Below are positions 60,077-64,000 of a stretch of 64,000 nt of DNA, piece after piece. The notes beneath the pieces were generated by a model. The model made no database searches. It saw only the letters and a list, made by a program, of their open reading frames with translations, and was not told the origin of the DNA. This DNA is from Artemia franciscana. Its lineage: Eukaryota > Arthropoda > Branchiopoda > Anostraca > Artemiidae. A program made the translations under genes and the position numbers. The stretch spans positions 40,509,403 to 40,573,402 of the forward strand of contig NC_088873.1 in assembly GCF_032884065.1 (NCBI RefSeq), in the 5' to 3' direction. Within the stretch, counting starts at the first letter, position 1, and each line of letters opens with the position of its first letter.

Positions 60077-60517
60077 ATAAATACCTGTGGCGGTTCTGGC
60101 CTCTCTTGCGCCCGGGGCGAAATCTTGATCGGCGCTCCCTCCTGTCTCCTACAAAATTTTCAGGCCAAATTTTAAAAATGTTTTCATTTATTAATATAAT
60201 TATCTTCATCTTATTAATTAAATCGCAATTTATTTTTAATTATTTTTTAATTTGTTATTTAGATAATTTAATTATTAAAAGTATTTTGATTTGACTATTT
60301 TAATTATTATTTTTACTTCCTTTTTATTACTTAATTAATATTTTACTAATTAACTTTATTTTCAAACTATTCCTCTAAATTATTTTAATAAAAATAATCT
60401 TTCAAAAATTACGTTATAACCATTAGATTATTTATTTAAGATTTTCGCCCCTAAAATTTATGCGCCCGCGGTAAGTGCCCCCTCCGTCACTCCCCTGAAA
60501 CTGCCTCTGATAAATAC
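60077..60517. mobile_element. hAT-type MITE with perfect 8-bp target-site duplication
   Basis: The element spans 60085-60509 (425 bases), from CTGTGGCGGTTCTGG to a right end that reads CAGAGGCAGTTTCAG on the minus strand. The flanking octamers 60077-60084 and 60510-60517 are both ATAAATAC. The inside is AT-rich and non-coding, with GGGCGAAATC / GGGGCGAAAATC as a further inverted block. It sits 54 bases from an SFRP exon, within the intron. Confidence 0.85.
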
Positions 60518-60570
60518 TGAAATATTAACTGGAGAATTAAAAAATAAAAGTTAGAAAAAAATAAACTCAC

Positions 60571-60654
60571 CAAAATCTGAGCTGCAAAAATGATCCAAAA
60601 TATTTTCATAGGTTTCAACCTGCGCACAGGCCTCACATCCGCTTCTTTGCTCAT
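60571..60654 (-). CDS. SFRP: SFRP exon: start of NTR domain
   Basis: 84 bases on the minus strand, after TTTTTTAATTGCAG and before GTGAGT. It starts with two bases of a codon, runs 27 codons and leaves one base. It reads EQRSGCEACAQVETYENILD, then HFCSSDF, joining the next exon as DF-V-IRTKLK. Vertebrate sFRPs have CPxC...xxxxLCxxDFALxxK here, so the first three domain cysteines are present. In sFRPs this follows the frizzled-like cysteine-rich domain, which must be encoded right of 64000 or in an exon I missed. Confidence 0.9.
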
Positions 60655-62100
60655 CTGCAATTAAAAAATTACAATGAAAATTAAATCATTTAAAAAATGT
60701 GAAAAAAAAACTGAAAAGATTTCTTTAGTTAGATAAAAAAAGGATTTAATAAGTAGAACTTGTTTAAGAGCTGATACACAGTATATATTACGAATATGCA
60801 GACATTTAATTTCCACCTGTTTACAAAACAAAGCGCAGCAATTAACAAATAAGAACAAAAACTACAACGTCTTTCCATAGGGACATACTTATAATTTTGT
60901 TTCAGAGTGAGGAAATCTGAAAATAGTTTTTTTCAGAAAGTGTCGACGAGTGGTTTGCTAGTCAAATGTTTTTATGACTACTGTAGGGGTGGGACGTAAT
61001 TTTCTACGTGGCAAGGGGGCTATTTCTTCCCCCGAGTGGCATCGTTGGGGAGGGAGGCAACGGGGGCAGTTGCTCCCAATAATTTGTAGAAAAACTGTAA
61101 TTCCTTGAGTAACTTTAAAAGTGTCACTCGTTTTAAGCTTAGAATTTGCTCTTTACTTCGGCCAGATGATTTTTGTTTAATTAATCCCAGATCGTTTTTA
61201 ATATAAAAAACGCGAAAATAGTGGTCCATTGCACTTTCTATTTAATATTTATTCAATTATACTGCCTTTGAAGTGTTACCATCAAGGAAATAGGTCATCT
61301 TCTTCTTATACAGGATCAATGTAACATCAACCAGGGAGAATTTTGCTCTTGTTGACAAGTCTAGTGCTTGAAATACATTATAGTGAGAAACAAGTTCGAC
61401 TACTTTCAATATCTAAATGTGACTATGGTATGTTAATTTTGCATTTTAAGCTAGATTAAACAATTATTTGATACTTGGTCCAGGCTATCCCATAAGGCAG
61501 TGCCAAAAGGATTCAGACCTACAGTGGTCTAAGAACCTAAAATCCCGAGTATTAAATGGTATTAAGAATTTGTTGATATTGAAACTAGTTTCAGTGGTAC
61601 CAATCACGGGATTTTCTCCATCCCTTGATTTCAAAATAAATTTTCGTTTGGTATTTTCATTGAAAAAAAAGAAGAAAAAATTACCCTCCTCCTCAAATTT
61701 TTATAAGTAGAGAATTGAGGCGGTTGAGAAGGAAATATGTTTAAAAAAAAAACAATTCTTAGACCTACTTCATAATGTGTAGAATAATTGTAGTTAACAC
61801 ATTTTAACTACAGCTGCACTAAAGTTTACCCACAATTCCCCCCTAGTATTTAAATATATAGCCAGAATTATATTTGTTTCAACCCGTGAAATTAAATAAA
61901 AACTATTAAATATTTAAGATATTGAAGATAAATTGTACTTTTAATAACGTGTAATAAATAACGTGTACTTTTGTTAAAAAAACTTGTTTTTTTTTTTAAC
62001 AAAAGTACACGTTCTGGTGTCATATGGCACTCTATGATTGCCTTCAAAGTTCAGAATCAGCTAATAAATATGGTTTTAGAGGTTCCTAATTGCCCCGGAA
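60655..62100. other. SFRP intron sequence
   Basis: AT-rich with a G-rich patch near 61010-61070. A perfect inverted repeat of about 15 bases with a T10 loop lies near 61960-62010 (GTACTTTTGTTAAAA / TTTTAACAAAAGTAC). Confidence 0.45.
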
Positions 62101-63050
62101 ATGCGAAGTTCCAGTGAAATTAGGTGGGGCTCAACAGTTCAATATGAGACAGTACAAGAATTCTTCGAAAATACAGTGTTGAATCCTTTTATTGATGTTC
62201 TAACTACAAAGATTGAAAGTAGGCTAGAAGAGAACACTTTGGACGTTTTGAACAACTTAAGCGTAATTCTATACGAAATGAAATAATTCTATACTAATCC
62301 TAATTCTATACTAATTCTATACTAAATCCTAATAAATATAATTACTAAATCTATAGTATAAATATAATTATATAAATAGTATAATTAAATAGTAGTTAGT
62401 GTAATTAAGTAATTAAATAGGTAAATAGTATAATTATATAAACAGTATAATAAATATAAATAGTATAATTATATAAATATAATTACTAAATCTTAGTATA
62501 CTAAATCTATACTAAATCCTAATTCTATACTAATTCTATACGAAATGAATTATATAAACAGTATAATAAATATAAATAGTATAATTATATAAATATAATT
62601 ACTAAATCTTAGTATACTAAATCTATACTAAATCCTAATTCTATACTAATTCTATACGAAATGAAATAATTCTATACTATAAACGAAATGAACTAAGACA
62701 GTGTAAGCTCAGTGTGTAAATACTATAAGCTCGATTTTGGACGCTGCATGTCTTGAGTTACAGTGTTTTACACAGTTGAGGATACAAAAAACAATAACAT
62801 TCTCAAAAAAGTATCTGTTTTTTTTTCTGAAAAATGCTTGAAATAAGTTTCCTCTGATATTTGATCTATTTAAACTGTACTGCACTATTCCTATGAATTC
62901 TGCGTCGTGTGAAAGATATTTTCCTTGCCTTCGATGGTTGAAGATGTACTGCCGCAACACCACGGGATAAGAAAGATTATCTTCACTTGCACTGTTGGCA
63001 ATTGAAAGAGAAGTATAAATTGACCTTGATAAAGTGATCAAACATAGACG
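62101..63050 (+). pseudogene. hAT transposase fragment split by AT-rich repeat expansion
   Basis: The left part (62101-62286) reads QYETVQEFFENTVLNPFIDV, then LTTKIESRLEENTLDVLNNL, similar to the YYRxxxFxPFLDxxIxELxxRF region of ZMYM1-like hAT transposases. After about 580 bases the dimerisation domain appears: NSASCERYFPCLRWLKMYCR, then NTTG, a stop, ERLSSLALLAIEREV (about 62890-63010). In other family members these two parts are separated by transposase sequence, now replaced or overrun by AT-rich repeats (62287-62690). Confidence 0.7.
62287..62690. repeat. AT-rich tandem repeats with a duplicated segment of about 130 bases
   Basis: Words such as TTCTATACTAATTC, AATTATATAAATA and AGTATAATTA recur throughout. 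A larger block containing TTATATAAACAGTATAATAA, TATAAATATAATTACTAAAT and TTAGTATACTAAATC occurs at about 62434-62545 and again at about 62549-62665. Confidence 0.85.
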
Positions 63051-63590
63051 ACTACAATTTTCGGAACAGGTCTGTGTCTATTGTAGGTTTATTCTACATG
63101 TACATTCCTCTGATTTTGAACTATCATAAGGTTCATGTTACAATATGATATTAAACTTCGAATTATATGTAATAAAACTTGGAACTGTCCTGTATTTTTG
63201 TTTTTGCTTTATGTGGCCCGCTTATTTCAATCCTGTTTATTAATATATAGCAGCGAACCCACTATCAAATCAATTTAGTAAGAAGTCATAAGTAATGTTT
63301 CATTGAATCGCACAAAGTAACAGTTTAGCACAACAAATTTAATCTTACGGAGTCAAAATCTGTTCAAAATTGCGTGCAACTGAATACCAAAATACACGGG
63401 GCTGTTAGAATGGTGCTTGGTTCAACTATAAGATAGAGAATCCTGTGCTGGGATGGGAGGTTGGGGAAGCGGGGGGGGATGTAGTTTCTGCTACATTAGT
63501 GATGAAGCCTATTGAAAAAAGCCGAATGTATATGTAATACACCTTAGCTCAAGCCAAGGGGCAGTTGGAGATTTTTTTGAAGGTGCAGTT
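63051..63590. other. unassigned, presumed SFRP intron or flank
   Basis: No gene recognised. Confidence 0.35.
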
Positions 63591-63720
63591 GGCTTTGGAG
63601 ATCAACTGGTTGTTAATGTTTGAATTTTGGCGGTTGAAAAACGTTGCCAAATTTAACTCATTGGTTTTGCTTATTTATTCTTCATGGTTTAACGTGGCAA
63701 AATTGACTAAAATGTGGTAG
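63591..63720 (-). repeat. dispersed repeat family with AAATTTGACAACGCTTTTCG core, inverted partial copy
   Basis: On the minus strand: CACGTTAAACCATGAA, AACGTTTTTCAACCGCC and CAACCAGTTGATCTCC parallel the blocks at 44090-44200. Confidence 0.55.
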
Positions 63721-64000
63721 TGGCGAAGAAACTTTATAATTTTATAACAATTGAAATAAAAATTTTACAAAACCAGAGTTTTCAGTTATGAATAGTGGTC
63801 AGATGAATTATGGGAGAAAATTTTTGTTAAAATTTTCTTGGTACTTTAAAGGTGCTAAAGTCGAATAGCAAATGGAAAGGTACCCGATTAATTGTTAAAA
63901 GTTGTATTGGCTCTATTATTATATCTTAGGTGTTTTCTTCGTCTCTCTTTTAGTTGACGGTGCAATGTCACAATAACTATCCCCCTTTTTTCTATTTCTA

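Noticed and set aside
61029..61229. Possible frizzled-domain exon of SFRP
   Set aside because: The minus-strand frame lacks the required cysteines; no cysteine-rich-domain exon was found up to 64000.

Overview
The window is animal nuclear DNA: spliced genes with GT/AG introns of 3 to 13 kb, AT-rich sequence, long (TA)n and (CT)n microsatellites, and a very high density of transposable elements. The mixture (Polinton, Helitron, several hAT elements, RTE-like and CR1/jockey-like retrotransposons, and a GAAAGTAAGGAGCAACATT fold-back family) suggests an arthropod, perhaps a branchiopod crustacean such as Artemia. The species is an inference; I could not search.

Two host genes can be read, and they are convergent. 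On the + strand are the last five exons of a mitochondrial ribosome-associated GTPase 1 gene (MTG1): 2657-2810, 10748-10906, 23381-23462, 26857-26963 and 34386-34492. All phases match, and the stop codon ends at 34492. The exons carry the G1 (GIPNVGKSS), G2 (GITRS) and G3 (DTPG) motifs of a circularly permuted GTPase; earlier exons lie left of the window. On the - strand are the last three exons of a secreted frizzled-related protein gene: 60571-60654, 55415-55668 and 49966-50214. They encode the netrin-like (NTR) domain and a lysine-rich tail; the cysteine-rich domain lies right of the window.

Nearly everything else is mobile DNA inside or between these genes. Left to right: a decayed RTE-like reverse transcriptase (480-1765, -); a CR1/jockey-like element with a T79 inverted repeat and an inserted hAT element with perfect 8-bp target duplications (3560-6300); a decayed Polinton/Maverick (about 11.0-21.7 kb) with integrase, protein-primed DNA polymerase B and protease remnants, whose polymerase gene is split by two head-to-head Helitrons (16527-19187); RTE tails; a TIR element with TA flanks (24476-25224); fold-back repeats; a retrotransposon remnant with RNase H (27.5-29.3 kb); a 104-bp minisatellite abutting the last MTG1 exon (33709-34385); a near full-length non-LTR retrotransposon (36.4-41 kb, -) whose ORF1 begins with a PWWP-like domain; short TIR elements; a second hAT with perfect 8-bp duplications (50799-52510); a 126-bp tandem repeat (52725-53215); a hAT-type MITE with perfect 8-bp duplications (60077-60517); and a hAT fragment expanded by AT-rich repeats (62.1-63.05 kb).

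The most unusual items are the PWWP-like domain in a retrotransposon ORF1, the palindromic Helitron pair inside a Polinton polymerase gene, and the minisatellite that copies the 3' splice site of the last MTG1 exon six times just upstream of the real one. No tRNA, rRNA, CRISPR array or bacterial-type operon was seen.
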